A stretch of DNA of 64,000 nt from Brachynemurus nebulosus (lineage: Eukaryota; Arthropoda; Insecta; Neuroptera; Myrmeleontidae), in the NCBI GenBank assembly GCA_035578155.1, contig JAPWDM010000009.1, positions 4,252,001-4,316,000 of the forward strand, written 5' to 3'. The notes beneath the pieces were generated by a model. That model did not search any database. It was not told the origin of the DNA and saw only the letters and a list, made by a program, of their open reading frames with translations. This document shows, in pieces, positions 38,678 through 51,100 of this stretch (positions are counted from its first letter, which is position 1; each line of letters opens with the position of its first letter). The translations under genes and the position numbers were made by a program.

Positions 38678-38999
38678 ATAGTATTTTATTTATCAAGGCA
38701 GAAAAGAAACGGCGCATAGTCAAAACAAATAAAACCAGTCAAGACAATAAAACTATTTTTCTGCCATATTTGTTTCTTAAATAACAATAAAAACCATATT
38801 TCAAGATTCTTCTTCCATTTAAATTATAAGCTGCTATGGTTTTCATCAACCTATATGTATAAATTGAAGTATTTTGCTAACAAAAATCAAGCTTGCTAGA
38901 ATATTTCAACTTCTCCAGCGATAATAGGGTGACCAAACTTTTTTCTCAGTAACGTAAAAGCCCCCATTATGAAACAGTTTTGACATTTACATATTAATG

Positions 39000-41480
39000 A
39001 AGCTATTTCTGAAAGAAACGTCTGATAACAAAAATTATTATTAATAGAATGATTGTTTTTCAATTTTAATTCACCTCGCATTTAATGTTTCCTTACTTAT
39101 GTCAAAACTGTTCCAGTATTAGATACCGTTCGATAATGGCGGCTTTTACGTTATACAAACTATAATTTTAAAACTACACATGAAAACTTCCCGTTATATT
39201 AGTTTTATTTCTCCACTACCCTCTGGGTTGCCAACCCCTGAGCTTCTCGCAGTTCGCTCAAAAAAGTAATAATTTAATGTGTGCTCAATATTTTTCAGTT
39301 GATTTCATTCTTCCATACCCCCCTCGCCCGGTCGGTCCATGTTGAATACCTGGAATGATGACGATGAAAAGTGCATATGTAGAGAAAATATTTTTCCTGT
39401 AACTCGAAAAAAAAGTTTTTTGCTCTTTTGCTTGTGTTGTACTATGGCTATAGGTAGCCATAGTGTGTGTTATCTATATACACGGAGGGGTTTGAGGAAC
39501 ATAGATGGGAGATGTGCTCTCTGAACTTTTTTTCAAATCTGATTAACTTTTTAGTTAGTTTTCACAGAGCTTATTGAACCCCGGCTAGTGTTTTTCTATG
39601 TAACGAAATCATTATAGGATAAAGACGATGTTAAAATATATAACCTGATCCATTGAGACGCACTTCGACTAGTACGAACGTCCGAACTGATTGTTCACAA
39701 TGGTTATAAACCTGACCAATTAACCAGAATTTCAAAAATTGTTGCGAACCTGAAATTAGGGGCAATGATCAGGGCGTTCGTACTGGTCGGATCGGGTCTT
39801 TATACTATCATATTTCTCGGACGCGTGTTGCCAATTGTTTACGGGGAAGAATATTATCGAAAAATATTTTTAGTAAAATTTTGAAACTCAAATTTCCCAG
39901 ACTGTTTTTGTATTATAGAGAAAGTAAGAGTAACTTTAAAAATCGAAAAAAACTACTCGACTCCATTTTTAGTGTTTTGTAGTCACAACAACAGAACACT
40001 TATTGTTTCGTCAAGTCTGAACAATTTAATAGACAGTCTCGTATCTTATTAAAATCGTTATCCATCTTATGTTTCAATATTTTATTTTCCCTTCGGACCG
40101 AAAATTTTCGAATAAAAATAATCCAACAAAAATTAATTGCAAAAAATAATCGATAAAATTCAACAATATGAATGATATGGAGCATTATCCATTAGATGAA
40201 TTATCGTGTACCTTCCAATAAAGCCTATTGAAAGAAGGGTTAAAATACATTTTTAAAAAAAAAAAGCTCACAAAATATACAATTAAGAATAGATCAAGGT
40301 TTAAACTAGGGTTTCAAAATTCTATTCATAACTATTTAAAAGAATTCGCGCCATCTTTTCCTTACCTGATATAGGTATCTTTATCTAGCTCATCTAATAT
40401 CGACATAACATTCATTTCTCTTCCAGTGTTGGTGTCTGATGAAATTAGATTTTCATGCGTTTTTTTTCTCCTCATAACTAGAGCCACCTACCTACAAAAC
40501 TTCATAAAAAACATATTCTCCAAAAAAAAAAAAAAAAAAAAAAACAACTAGTGGCAGCGAGTAAACTGCGGACATACAAGTGGAAACCAAACATATATGT
40601 TATGATTCACTTATTATTTGTTTGCATTAGTTCTCGAAAAAATATAATTTTCGGAAAAAAAATTTATTTTCATTCAATTGACTGCTTCGCAGCGAGCCAA
40701 CATACGATTCTAAAGTTTATTTGGTAAAAAGTTAGGTTATCTACTCCACGTACATGAGAATAAAAGCTTGGATATGATATGTGTTCATGTATGTATACTA
40801 ACTGATACGTGTGGACCGGTATCGATTCGAACGAAGTTTGTACAATTTTTTTTTTTGCTGTTCGCAGATAAAAATTAGTAATTTAACTTTTGATTAATTA
40901 AATAAAAACCACTGTTGGTGGAGTTTGGTCCGATGGTTGGTAGCACTGACTGTGGTGATGAAGTTGTATGGACTGTAGATTCTTTTATTAGGCGTGGAGA
41001 ATTTGGTTGAGTATGGAATAGGTAGTGTACACTTTTTTAATTAATTTTTTTTTCTATAAATTAAATAAAGGTATGAACCGAAAAGGGAAGAGTTAAAACT
41101 TTTTTTTTTTGAATTATCGTTGAAAATCCGCAAACAGAAAAATTGATTACGAAATATCGACATATTTTGATCTCTTAACAAAAGGACTCCTTCGGCAGTA
41201 GCTGGAGTTTTTCATAGCTTACCGTGTAAAAATATTGGATATTTATCTAGATTTTTACCATAAGTTTCCGAGACTATTAAAGTAGCGGAAGCATTGTGAT
41301 CACTTTTGAAAATGATCACTTTTGATCACACCAATTTTGCGTTTTAGAGATCCCACCAAGTGGCATAACTTCGAGAGTATTCGATTGTTTTTAATGAAGT
41401 AATTTTTAGAAATTGTATAGATTGGTTATTAGATGATTCCGTACGAATTTTATCGCAATCGGAATAATTTAATTGTCCAT
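39000..41480. other. Mostly unique intronic DNA, nothing recognised
   Basis: Includes a short palindrome ACTATGGCTATAGGTAGCCATAGT-like dyad near 39440-39463, a 22-A run at 40525, and paired CGTACTGGTCGGA and CGACTAGTACGAACG words around 39668-39790. No gene is recognised. Confidence 0.4.
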
Positions 41481-41492
41481 ATCTTACTACTA

Positions 41493-41708
41493 CACGGAGA
41501 GAAAATTCCTATAAAAATTACTGTGCTCATACTACAATCGACGTGTAACAGGCGAACATATCCAATTTTTGTACGGTAAAATTATAAAAATTACAATAAT
41601 ATAACTATAATTTTTATAATTTTACCGTACAAAAATTGGATATGTTCGCCTGTTACAGGTCGATTGTAGTATGAGCACAGTAATTTTTATAGGAATTTTC
41701 TCTACGTG
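41493..41708. mobile_element. 216-bp near-perfect palindromic MITE, TA-flanked
   Basis: Starts CACGGAGAGAAAATTCC and ends GGAATTTTCTCTACGTG, with TA on each outer side. The arms of about 105 bases pair along their whole length around an AATATAACTATA centre. The TA flanks and CACGGAGA end fit a Tc1/mariner-type MITE, and a half copy is at 33621. CACGGAGAAAAAATTTTT at 38019 may be another decayed end of the same group. Confidence 0.85.
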
Positions 41709-42809
41709 TAGTTCTATTTCGCTTAAATTTTTGGGAGTATTTAGAGATTGGGCTATATTTTATGTGGTCCGCTATAAAATTTTCAATACAATTAGAGAAA
41801 TGGTAGTCACTGCGCACGCGCAAACGTAAAATATATTAACACTGGGTGCATAGAATGAAATCCTTGTACCTCTTGTTACTATAAAAACAAAAGCATTTTA
41901 ATTCTGATATCTTAAGGAATGTTGGTGGCGAAAATTTCCTAAACTGTCTTTAAAATTACGAACACAACTTAGCCAAAATAATTAAGTCTTCTAAATTTCT
42001 TGGACGCACGGAAACACAACGAAACCTCAGTTTGAACCTCAATAGTGTGCAAACGAAAATTTCAAAAATGAAAAAAATTCAAACAAACTTCAATTTCGTT
42101 TTGAAAGACCACCTCAATGTTAAAAAATCTTTGAGCGAGGAAGAGATTATGATAGAGTTCGGAATCCTAACAAAAAGGTTAATTTCTCTATAAATTTCTC
42201 AATAAAAAAAAAAAAAAAAACTCATATAAAAATCAGTAGACTGTATTCAATTTTTTGTACACTTTCTTTTATATACCTATTTTCAATCTATTTTTCTGAG
42301 TAGCCTTTCAAAAACTCAATTTGAAATAGATATTTTTCTACTAGACCACGGCTATTGAATCATAAAAATAGATAGCATTTCAAAAAATTTCGTTCATTAA
42401 TGTTGAATATCATTCAGCGGCCAACAGTGTATTAAACCATAAGGAGATACATGCACATAGAAGAGGTCGAACGTTCGAAAAGTCGAGATACAAATATTTT
42501 GTTAGTTTGAATATGTTTTGTGGCAAATATGTGTGTAGATACCCTATTAGAGATATGGAGAGTTTTTTTTTTTGTTCTATTGAGAAAAAATACGTGGTAG
42601 AAAGTTCGATAACGACCAACGCGGTTACAGAAGATCATAGAAGGCTAACCAAATAACTGGTTCATTCCTTTTTGTCCATCTCTTTCTTCTACCCTCTCCT
42701 CGCTTGCTCCGCGTTTAGTATTTGCGATAATTATACAAGAGCGGCAATCAATTCTTTCAAATATACACTGTAAAAATATTATTTCAAGATAACCGGGAAT
42801 GTCTCGCGT

Positions 42810-43697
42810 TTAAGGGGTTACATGGGTTTTTTTTTAGCAGAAAAAGACTATTTTTTTGATTTTTTTTTGCAGTATAAGGAATTTATTCCAAATTCTGGTA
42901 TATTATTATAGGTATATAATTTTGACATACTGTAAAAAAATTTTCATTAAAAAAAAAAATAATGAAAATTAGGTCATTGGTAGAGTAACTCGTAAAATAG
43001 GTACTTATCTGAAATCAAAAACTACATTTTTTTCTATTAGTAGATGCTTATGGCTTGTACTTGAACGAAGAGTTTAAAAAGAGATGAAATTTAAGTTTTT
43101 GACAGCGTTTTAAACAAACAATTTTGATATTAATAGATTTGAGCGTTACTTTATGGTATTCCATATTTGTAAATAATAAACAAATATTTTACTTAGCAAA
43201 AATACCACTTTTATTTTGAAACTGTGACAATATTGTTTCGAACCGTCAGTTTATTTTCAAACAGAAATTCTGTTTGAAAATGAACTGACGGTTCGAAACA
43301 ATATTGTCACAGTTTCAAAATAAAAGTGGTATTTTTGCGAAGTAAAATATTTGTTTATTATTTACAAACAATTTTGATTTTCGGTAAAAATTTTCGTGTT
43401 TTTGTCGATTTTTTACTTGCAAAATGAGATTTAGTGAACGGAAATAGTAATCCTTCGTTCAAATACAAGCCATAAACATCTATTAATACAAAAAATTTTA
43501 TATTTTGATTTCAGATAAAGATTTGATCGAGTTACTCTGCCTACTCTGCCTAATTTTCACTTTTTTTTTATTCATGAAAATTTTTCTACAATATCTCAAA
43601 ATCATACCTAATAATATTATGCCAAAAATTGAAATAAATTATATTTTCTTAAAAAATTGTGTTTTTCTTCCTAAAAAAAAAACATGTAACGCCTTAA
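42810..43697. mobile_element. 888-bp TTAA-flanked foldback element
   Basis: Ends are TTAAGGGGTTACATG and CATGTAACGCCTTAA. Arms of about 440 bases run the full length: outer parts (ATAGGTATATAATTTTGACA versus its inverse near 43600, and AACGAAG near 43070 and 43455) are diverged, whereas the inner 100 bases on each side of 43268 are nearly perfect (AACTGACGGTTCGAAACAAT, AATAAAAGTGGTATTTTTGC). The 110-codon frame at 43505-43837 runs off the right arm into flank and is not credited as a gene. Confidence 0.8.
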
Positions 43698-43859
43698 ATC
43701 GAAAATATACATATATTCGAAAAAACCAACAATTAGCGCGCTATCTAGCGGATGAAAATGAAACATCCGTCGTGTCGTATCTATCGTGTCCGTTTAATAA
43801 AAATAATGATAAAAATTCCATTTATATTATTATATAAATAATTTTTTTCTACATATCTA

Positions 43860-45345
43860 TCTCTGAATAACTAACTTCAGATGATAAAAAGTATTCACGA
43901 ATGAGTAGTAAGGGGGTTGGTTGCTCGGGGATGAGGAATGGATAACCTATGAGTAATTTTACCCTCTTTTGCATTTCGTTTTTATTTTTTGTTGATATCT
44001 CGTCTCCTCTTTCTCGTCTTTGCCGCAAAAAAACACCATCACCCACCAATTCGACTGACTAGGTAGGTATGTACCCTTATCTCTACCGTAATATGTGCTG
44101 CCAAAAAACCCTTTCATGCAAAAATATCTCCGACATGTGTGTGTATGCGTGCGTGTATATGTGTGCCCTTCTTTGGACACAGTCGGTCAATTCGATACTG
44201 GACATTTTTGTAACGCATCAATGACAGTTATTCAAATTGACTGAATATATATTTCAGATTTATTTCTCTACGGAGCACAACAAGGAGCATATACGAACGG
44301 AGGGGTTGCGAACGGCAGAGAGTGGGGTAGGGTGAGGGGTGTGGAGTGAGAAGTGGGGCGGGGGGGGGGGGGTAGTAGTGGTAGCCGATCTGCATATGAA
44401 TATATGATAAATTAGTATTACGTATTCTTGAATATAAGGGTTTCGTATATATTATACATTTGGAGATTTATACTTGGAGTGGTAGTAAAAGGGATTATTG
44501 ATTTACTTTTTTTTTTAAAAAACATCATTTTAAATTAAGGTTTTTATTATTTTTGTTTCGGATGCGTGTCGGTCAGTCTGTCCGTCCGTCCACTTGACCG
44601 TTATCCTGTCCCTGAGTTATAACAGTATAGGTATTTTTCTTTCATTTTTTTTTTATGACAAGGAGAAGGTTATTTATTTATTTAAATTTTTTTTGTTTTG
44701 GTCCAGCTTCGACCACCACCCCGTTGCTGGGTTGCTTGGTTAGGGTTGAAAAAATGAGATTATCCGGGCCAATTTTTTTTTCTTACATATATATAAGGTA
44801 ATTAGTCAATTTTATAATTAAACAACGAGGGATTATTCGTTTGGAGGGATATTTCTGGAACATTCTGTACCTACTCTCGTGTTAATTTAATTTAAACATT
44901 AAAGTGCAAAATTGAATTACAGAGTGCCCATTATTTTGATGCTATAATGATAAAGTTCATTTTGCAACACCCCGTTTAGTAGGAATTGGGGGTGGGGAAG
45001 AAACACGCGTCAACTTACAGATACATATGTGTTTGAGTTTTGAGTACCTACTGACGCGACATCTAGTTAATCGGACTAGAAGTTTATAATATCTAATTCA
45101 CATTTACTGTATTCGAATTAAATGGTTTGCATCTATTTTCGAATAAATGCAACATGATTTGTTAGAAAAATTTGAAAAATAATTGTAAGAAATGAATAGG
45201 TAGCATATTAATTTACATAAACGGAGAATCGCAGTAAGTCATGAAAAAAGAAGTGTGGAGGTGACCAAGCGTTATACAGGTACTGTGCTAAAAAAATAAA
45301 ACTTGCATGTTGCGTCTTAAAAATGATTATTGTTTCTCTATAATT
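43860..45345. other. Mostly unique intronic DNA with GC-richer patches
   Basis: The 43900-44390 part is less AT-rich and has overlapping short frames on the minus strand without motifs. GTCCGTCCGTCC occurs at 44580, as it does near 20920. No transposon ends were identified. Confidence 0.4.
44358..44372. repeat. Poly-G run
   Basis: A run of about 13 consecutive G lies in a G-rich stretch (44300-44385) with several further G clusters, a potential G-quadruplex region in an otherwise AT-rich intron. Confidence 0.8.
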
Positions 45346-45776
45346 GAAGATATGAGTGGATGAAGGTGTTATGTAACATTTTTTTTATAATTTTACAATA
45401 AAAGCGTCTGAAAGTTTTTATTTACATATATACCTCTATTCAGATAAAATTGATCATGAGTTTTCGTTAAAAAATTAAATAATTCTTATATTGGAAACAA
45501 ATCGATCTTCTATTCTTTTCTAAAAATAAACTGCAAATTTAAAATTTACATAAATGCAATAATAAAAGAGATAAAGCCAAGAAAACGGAAATTATTTAAA
45601 TTCAAAGTTACGAAGCATGGTTAAATTTAACTGAAATAGACCATACTTCTCATGCAATAGCATCTTTATTATTGAATTTCTGCAAAACTATTGAACGTAA
45701 TGAAACCAAATTTTAATATATGATACTTCAGTATAGGAGGAAATGTTACATAACACCTTCATCCACTCATGTCTTC
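45346..45776. mobile_element. 431-bp element with 36-base terminal inverted repeats
   Basis: GAAGATATGAGTGGATGAAG then GTGTTATGTAACATTT (45346-45381) recurs inverted at 45741-45776 with a single change. The interior of about 360 bases is AT-rich, unpaired and non-coding. No convincing target duplication can be read. Confidence 0.75.
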
Positions 45777-46721
45777 ATTATTTTAAAACACCATTAGTTA
45801 TTATTGAAATTATACATGAAATCTACATTAATAGACAGGAAATTTTACAAAATTGAATAATACACGCTTTCGTGTGCGCAATTTTTTGTAAAGATTTTAA
45901 ATTTTTGGTTTTTTTGCTTCGATATTTGATTTAAATTTTTTTTCTACAGGTAGTTGGAGCATTCTAAAGATTCCAGAATGATTATTTGCGCTCAAAATGT
46001 CAATATTTAAACCAATTTTGACGTATAGTTTGTGAGATAAAAATTTTTAAAAATTGGGTATACTATTCTAATACACGCAACTGATAAGAGAATGCCCAAA
46101 ATATCTTGGGAAAGAATAACAGGCCTACCAATTCTGATAAGTAATTTAACTTTAAAAACGGAAAAGTTTATGAATGTTTGGAAGATCGGTCCGAGAGCGG
46201 CCCAAACGGTGCCCTGTAACTCTGACTGATTTTGCAGACTAATCACTAAACCTTAAATCTAACGTTTTTGCAAAATGGTGTTAATTCTATCGCCGAGTTT
46301 TGCATTCCAGAATCACAACTTTACAAATATTTTATTTAAAATAGGTAATTTGTTTGAATTGTATTCAAACTTTATTATAATTTTGAAAATTACCAATTAA
46401 ATTTACCAACTGTACTATTACCATTGTTTCTACCGAAAGATCTTTTTCAAAATAGACTTATTTACCACTTCAGTCAATTATATATGCTGAATTTTGTGAC
46501 TATTTTAATTTGTGACATTAATTAACAGACTTGTTTAAGACTAAACAACTACTTGAGGTTCCTAGTGGGTCTTAAAAATAAGCAACTATGCGTTTCTCGC
46601 TTCCCTACGAATGGTTAAAATTGAATAATTTAAAAACTACAGAGTTCGGCCGTGATCTTAAACCGTATAAAACCACATATAAACACTAATTACATCATTA
46701 ACTAAATATTCAAAAAATTGT

Positions 46722-47272
46722 TTAAGGTTGATCCGCTAAAAAAAAAGAAACCGATTTTTTTTTCATAATTGTTGTCTTTAAAAAGCTTTTATAAATTATG
46801 TTGCATATTGCTTCAAACTTCACTCAAAAGTTATTTTATTTTTTTTAGCCCATTTTTAAAAATAAGAGCTTTTTCTTAAAAAACATTTTTTTTCTTTATT
46901 TTCTACTTTTTAGTGTGATTACAATTAATTTAAAAAAAAAAATTAAAGAAGTAATTTTTTTACTTATATTTTAATCGGTTAATTTATCCTAATCAGACAT
47001 AACTATGGAAACAAAAAATTGCAATGTAAAATCAGTGCACAATATTTGACAATTCGAAATGTTAAAAAGTTGCATAGGACTAAAAATCAACAATTTTGAT
47101 TTGGGGCGAATTAGGGAAAAACTAATTATACAATATTGCATTGTCATCAAGGTTAGACACGTATGCAAAATTTGAAACCTCTAGCTCAATTAGAACCTGT
47201 CTAAATTTTGATTCCAAGATTTGATCTAAAAAAAGATTTTTGATGTTTTTTTTTTGGCGAATATCCCCTTAA
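46722..47272 (+). mobile_element. TTAA-type family B2, 551-bp copy
   Basis: Left end TTAAGGTTGATCCGCTAAAA, right end complement TTAAGGGGATATTCGCCAAA. The termini resemble family B1 but the interior is different: it includes ATGTTGCATATTGCTTCAAA, ATAACTATGGAAACAAAAAA and GAAACCTCTAGCTCAATTAG. The interior recurs inverted at 48742-49168. Confidence 0.7.
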
Positions 47273-48741
47273 AAAATAATTAACAAAAATATTTTATAAT
47301 TCTCGAGTTCTCGACAATAGTAAAACAGACGAATATCGAGCAGAGACAACCACCACGCATATTCTATGACAACAACCCTATGTGTTTATCACGTGCTGCC
47401 ATCACACATGTTAGACGGTATTTGGTTGAACTATGAATGTAGGTAAAATATAACGCATATGTATTCGTTTGAAAACTTCTAACAGAGTAGTATATTCGTA
47501 GTGAAACAAATTATTATTACTGGAGAGTTTTCCATTGAATGTTTTCATTTAATTTTTGAATAAAAATTTTTGTTTACAATACGTAATATTTAATTATGCA
47601 ACCATTTTTTTTTGTTTGTTTGTTGACAATTGCAATTTTTATTTTCAAAATATTTTGAATATTTTGGATAATTGTTACAAATAACGCTACGTGACAAAAA
47701 TTGGACACGTTTTAAAATTGTGGTAACCCAAAACGTTTCCAATTATTAATAAAAAAAATTCAATTAAAATCAATTTTTCATTTATTTATCGTCCTTGGGT
47801 GACGTATTATAGCATCATCAAAAATGCTTTTGTCAATTCTTGGCAACTGATATTCCCAAAATTAAGTCGTCGATTTCGAAATACAATAATTCATTATTCT
47901 TTTTATTTTTTTGAATATTGTAGGATTGCGGGACAGATCGTAATGTAATAAATTATATGATTCAAACATTTTTTGTATAGAAAATCGTGAAAATTATTTT
48001 ATTTGGCAGAATTTTGAACAATTAATGATGATGGAAAAGTGAGTTTTATGATAATGCATTCTAATGGCGTGTGGGAGGTGGGAATTTTTTGATAATTAGG
48101 GATTCGCAATGGGTACTAAATTAATTTTGGGATAGGATGCAAATTTTTCAAGTTTTGACCTTTCTTTGACAAAAGTTTTGTGCTCATAAATCAAACAGTC
48201 TTTCGATGGCTTAATTTCTTTGAGTGAACCCTGCACGTTAGGGATTACAAAAGGTATATTCGAGCAAAATCAAGTTCATCGAAGCTTCAAAATATACCTT
48301 TTGGCTATTTTTCAATACTGATTATGAATTTGGAGTTGAAACGGCTCTAAGTCAACCCGTTGAATCGCTAGAAGGTGACAACCGGGGCTGTGAAAATAGT
48401 GTTCCAACCGAAATTGAGCACCTCTTAGAGATTTTTTGGGGGTCAAGACCAAGACCTAACGGACAGGACTTTTCTATTTGCTTGTCAGTGTCATTTTTAC
48501 GTGAAATGACTTTTTTCTTCTTTACTCGTCACTTTATTTTTTGGAAATATTTTTGTGAAAAATTAAAAAGGCGTTCTCGCACCTACAATTTTTTAGAAAT
48601 TAAGCCCTGATGGAAACTGTTTTCGATGCAAGTGCTATACGTCGAAAACGATGCAAGAAGATAGAAAAATGGAATTTCTGTAATTTAATGAATATTTTTT
48701 TTAAAAAGCTTTTATTTAACTTGCTATGTTAGTATGTTGGT

Positions 48742-49168
48742 TTAGATCAAATCTTGAAATCAAAATTTAGACAACTTGTAATTGAGCTAGAGGTTTCAAA
48801 TTTTGCATACTTGTCTAACCTTGATGACAATGCAATATTGTATAATTAGTTTTGCTCTAAATCGACCCAAACCAAAATTGTTGATTTTTAGTCCTATGCA
48901 ATTTTTTTGACATTTCGAATTGTCAAATATTGTCCATTGATTTTATATTGCAATTTTCTGTTTCCATAGTTATGTTTGATTGGGGTAAATTAACCGATTA
49001 AAATATAGGTAAAAAAATTAGGTACTTCTTTAATTTTTTTTTTAAATTAATTGTGATCAGATTAAAAAGTAGAAAATAAATTAAAGTAAAAAAAATGTAA
49101 AAATAAAAAAAATAAAATAACTTTTGAGTGAAGTTTGAAGCAATATGCAACATAATTTATAAAAGCTT
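48742..49168 (-). repeat. Family B2, inverted internal copy
   Basis: On the minus strand this repeats the interior of the element at 46722, from AAGCTTTTATAAATTATG through ATTAACCGATTAAAATATAGG complement and TTGCATTGTCATCAAGG to AAGATTTGATCTA. The TTAA ends are missing. With the first copy it makes a 430-base inverted pair about 1.5 kb apart. Confidence 0.8.
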
Positions 49169-49340
49169 GAGGCGTTTAATTAAGTTTGGTAACTACTGAA
49201 AAGTAAAATAGCTACACTTATTTTCAAAACATCCAAAACAGAAATAATAAATGATAACGTCTCAAGCTTTTATAAATTATGTTGCATATTGCTTCAAACT
49301 GCACTCAAAAGTTATTTTATTTTTTTTTTAGCCCATTTTT
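49097..49340. repeat. Foldback formed by two B2 fragments
   Basis: ATAACTTTTGAGTGAAGTTT through ATAAAAGCTTGAG on the left recurs inverted as CTCAAGCTTTTATAAATTAT through TGCACTCAAAAGTTAT on the right. Arms are about 75 bases and the loop about 90. The right arm continues as a further direct B2 fragment to about 49400. Confidence 0.8.
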
Positions 49341-49675
49341 AAATAAAAGCTTTTTCTTAAAAAACATTCTTTTTACTTTAATTTTTTTTAAAAAAATACT
49401 TCCTAATTCCCTCCCAAAAATGATAGATTTCCAAATTTTTTGATATGTTTACCATTTTTGTCAAGCCATCAAAATATTTAAATAACAGTTTTAAAGAATT
49501 TTTTTTATTGTAATGTAAGTATTTCATTTTAAAATGTATGTCACTCACAATAAATAAATATTAAAATATTTATGATCGATTATTTATATTTTTTTCTATA
49601 ATTATTATACAATCATAAAAATTTCGTAATAAGCACGGACTAGTATGAACATATACGTATGTATTTGTCAATGTG

Positions 49676-49801
49676 TTAAGTGTCCCATTTTTAATTGAGT
49701 AAAAAAAACAATAAAGAAAAATTGTTTTAAATAGAATTTAAATCATTTTGAAAAAATTCGTAGGTACTACAGAACAACGCAAAAATTGCTGGGACACTTA
49801 A
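49676..49801. mobile_element. 126-bp TTAA-flanked MITE
   Basis: TTAAGTGTCCCA on the left and TGGGACACTTAA on the right are exact inverse ends with TTAA outermost, matching the piggyBac-type target. The interior is plain AT-rich sequence. Confidence 0.6.
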
Positions 49802-49835
49802 GTAATTTGTGAAACGTGAAAATGATAGTTTAGTC

Positions 49836-49880
49836 CAGTGTTTCCCAAAGTTTTCTCATCGAGTTTCAGGTTCGGCTTTG
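49836..49880. mobile_element. Single hAT-like end
   Basis: CAGTGTTTCCCAAAG at 49836 matches a common hAT terminus. It stands between the TTAA-flanked element at 49676 and the hAT MITE at 49934, with no visible partner end. Confidence 0.3.
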
Positions 49881-49933
49881 TTATTTTGATAACAGAAATT
49901 CTGATAGGGATATTTGTAAAAATAACTGGTGAC

Positions 49934-50385
49934 TAGTGATGAGCAAATGCAAGACCAAGACCAAGACTTGGCAGTCTTGGTCTTGGTCTTGTTCTTGCAT
50001 TAAGAATCTTGGTCTTGGTCTTGCTAGAGCAGTTTGAGTCTTGGTCTTGCAAAATGCAGTCTTGGTATTGGTCTTGGTCTTGGTATTGCTAAAAATCTTG
50101 CACTTTCTTGCATTTTTTTATTAGCGAATTTTTTTCTTTTAAAATCAGAATTTTCTCTCTTTACGCTATTAATTATACTTTTAAACTATTTAAATAATTT
50201 AGCAAGAGTCTTGCTTTTTTCTTGCTATAGTCTTGGTCTTGCTCACTTGAGTCTTGGTATTGATCTTGCAACCATACTTATAGTCTTGGTCTTGCAAAAG
50301 GCAGTCTTGGTCTTGGTCTTGGTCTTGCAAAAAATGCAAGACCAAGACAAGACTGCAAGACCAAGACTAATTTTGCTCATCACTA
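49934..50385 (+). mobile_element. hAT-type MITE with CTTGGT arrays, copy 5 (longest)
   Basis: Clean family ends with a perfect duplication CTGGTGAC (49926-49933, 50386-50393). At 452 bp it is the longest copy, with an extra CTTGGT block between the spacer and the right end. The 121-codon open frame across it is low-complexity Leu/Gly/Val translation and not a gene. Confidence 0.9.
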
Positions 50386-50882
50386 CTGGTGACATTTAGT
50401 TTAGCAGTTGTGTTCAGTAAAGACGGAAAAACGGGGAAATTATCACGGAAATGTAAACACCGAGGCTAGAATCCCCAGCAGAACCGTAAATTTCTTTTAA
50501 TGGTCTAGCGTCAGCATCAAAGTTTTTGCACGAGGCACAGTTTTAGGAAATGTTAGACTCAAACCTAATCATGATTTAAGCAGCAAATCTGTCTTTTTCT
50601 GATTTTGAATTTATTTACAAATATGACAAAGGAACAGTGCAAGCGATTTTGTAAATTTGTAGATGGACAAAAATTTAGAATTTTTTTTGAGAAACTACAA
50701 TGCTTATACTATATTGGAGGGCCAGTGAAGCACAGAGGCTATATTTTATCACCCAAAAAACCTTTCATTCTTGAGGGAAATTACTATATCAATCAACATT
50801 AAATAAATTATCAAAAACCAACTGCAGGTGAATATGAATGAGTAATTTCAAAATTTGAGACAATCTGCATGAAAAATTGTTA

Positions 50883-51100
50883 GAAAATTAAAAGAAATGT
50901 TCTACAAGTTTCGATTATTTAAATAATTATCTTCAGGAACACCAAAACTCAATTGTGAAGCAACTGAGAAAAACTATATAACAAAGGTTATGTCCTTTTG
51001 TTATAGATTTTTTCTCAGTTGCTTCACAACTGAGTTTTTGTGTTCCTGAAGATGATTATTTAAATAATCGAAACTTGTAAAACATTTCTTTTAATTTTCT
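50883..51100. repeat. 218-bp foldback with GAAGATGATTATTTAAATAATC arms
   Basis: GAAAATTAAAAGAAATGTT, AAGTTTCGATTATTTAAATA, CTTCAGGAACACCAAAACTC and AGCAACTGAGAAAAA are all answered inverted on the right. The loop is about 30 bases around 50990. The right arm reads CCTGAAGATGATTATTTAAA, then AATCGAAACTTGT, a form shared with 54000 and 57639. Confidence 0.85.

Noticed and set aside
50034..50399. 121-codon frame rich in Leu, Gly and Val, with similar ones at 302, 6228, 18341 and 36838
   Set aside because: Each lies entirely within the CTTGGT hexamer MITE, is low complexity and is open in more than one frame.
50605..50802. 65-codon plus-strand frame with several Cys and Lys residues
   Set aside because: It looks somewhat protein-like, but there is no recognisable family, splice context or second copy.
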